Source of the DNA: Pelecanus crispus
Lineage: Eukaryota; Chordata; Aves; Pelecaniformes; Pelecanidae
Direction of reading: 5' to 3'
DNA: 64,000 nt
NCBI RefSeq assembly: GCF_030463565.1
Contig: NC_134661.1
Location: 8,518,542 to 8,582,541 of the forward strand
A program made the position numbers and the translations under genes. The notes beneath the pieces were generated by a model. The model searched no databases and was not told the DNA's origin. It was given only the letters and a program-made list of their open reading frames with translations. Below, piece by piece: positions 63,401 to 64,000 of the stretch. Position 1 is the first letter of the stretch. Every line of letters starts with the position of its first letter.

Positions 63401-64000
63401 GGTTTGTAAGCGTTCTTGGACAACTGATGCAAAAATAAAGGTAGCACCTGAAAGTCAGCATCTTTGTTTGGGTCTGTGTTGTGGCTTTCACAGGCAGAGC
63501 TTAAAAGCATTAGCGCAAAATCTGGAGAAGCAGATCGTTTTTCTGACAACCTTTGTGAAGGGTTTATTGGCAAGCGCAATACAGAAAATTACTGGGGTTA
63601 GTGTTTTGATTATTCTTTTGAAATCTTTAACGAATGTGGAATAGATTGACAGAAAAGACTCTGAAATCACAGCAAGCCCAGAAAAAGGGGGAGGTAAAGC
63701 CATTCACTACCAGTAGCTATGAATAGCTCCCTCTGTAAGGACGTCCTTATGCATGAATCCTGCTTGCAGATGTGTCTGTAGTGCCGCTGAGTCAGTGTGG
63801 TTCGGTAGCTGTGCTCAAGCAGTAGTAACGTTCCTCCTGATCTTCCTTACAGGTTCCTCCAGCGACAATAGCACTTTGACAGAGCTGCTGCTTTCACCAT
63901 ACCTCTGGGTGCTCTCAACAGGCTACCTGGTCGTTTTTGGAGTGAAAACGTGCTGTACCGACTGGGGACAGCTCTTCCTGATCCAGGAGAGGGGACAGTC
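60462..64000 (+). CDS. SLC37A4: SLC37A4, glucose-6-phosphate translocase, 5' part (runs off the window)
   Basis: Exons 60462-60609, 60737-60969, 62287-62530 and 63853-64000 (cut by the window edge) encode the first 257 residues of a protein of about 430. The ATG is followed by [18 protein letters not shown] and [17 protein letters not shown] (first membrane helix). The signature [20 protein letters not shown], then [33 protein letters not shown], a variable lysine-rich loop, and [20 protein letters not shown] follow. The product is the ER membrane antiporter that exchanges glucose-6-phosphate for phosphate and supplies glucose-6-phosphatase. Loss in humans causes glycogen storage disease Ib. 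Introns 2 (60970-62286) and 3 (62531-63852) hold nothing else I can support. Confidence 0.96.

Overview
The window looks like a GC-rich, gene-dense stretch of a bird genome, of the kind found on avian microchromosomes. It has compact vertebrate genes with short introns and CpG-island promoters. It also has three copies of a repeat ending in the avian/reptilian CR1 tail (AACCTAAACGATTCTATG type). The gene order KMT2A–TTC36–TMEM25–IFT46–ARCN1–PHLDB1 matches human 11q23.3, and the family of orthologous blocks that includes chicken chromosome 24. I cannot name the species.

Left to right: the tail of the KMT2A 3' UTR (1–1.1 kb); TTC36 (+, 1.5–2.5 kb); TMEM25 (+, 3.1–5.6 kb); IFT46 (−, 5.75–10.3 kb), convergent with TMEM25 and divergent from ARCN1; ARCN1 (+, 10.5–19.8 kb); PHLDB1 (+, 19.9–42 kb). 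Then come about 2.9 kb of GC-rich repeats (a 60-bp minisatellite, an inserted CR1-type element and a duplicated CTCF/E-box module), HYOU1 (+, 44.6–60.2 kb), and the 5' part of SLC37A4 (+, 60.4 kb to the edge). I assigned exon borders by splice signals, phase and remembered vertebrate protein sequences. The reconstructed lengths are TTC36 189 aa, TMEM25 367, IFT46 360 or 368, ARCN1 510 and HYOU1 999, all close to what the families lead one to expect.

The genes do not form one pathway. ARCN1 (COPI coat), HYOU1 (ER chaperone) and SLC37A4 (ER glucose-6-phosphate transporter) serve the early secretory system. IFT46 and TTC36 are cilium-linked or TPR proteins. TMEM25 is an Ig-domain membrane protein. 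PHLDB1 is a cortical FHA/PH scaffold.

The points most worth a second look are these. (1) The human neighbours between PHLDB1 and SLC37A4/HYOU1 are absent here and HYOU1–SLC37A4 is inverted relative to PHLDB1, so the minisatellite block sits on a rearrangement junction. (2) HYOU1 has a cluster of unfolded-protein-response elements just upstream of its start codon. (3) A roughly 105-bp module with CTCF-like, E-box and TGACG motifs is duplicated between the repeat block and HYOU1. (4) The large PHLDB1 exon stays open only if three separate runs of exactly seven C are each read as six. (5) TMEM25 contains a 52-nt intron-like segment that must be retained to keep the frame. (6) A composite CR1 repeat with a fixed linker occurs three times.
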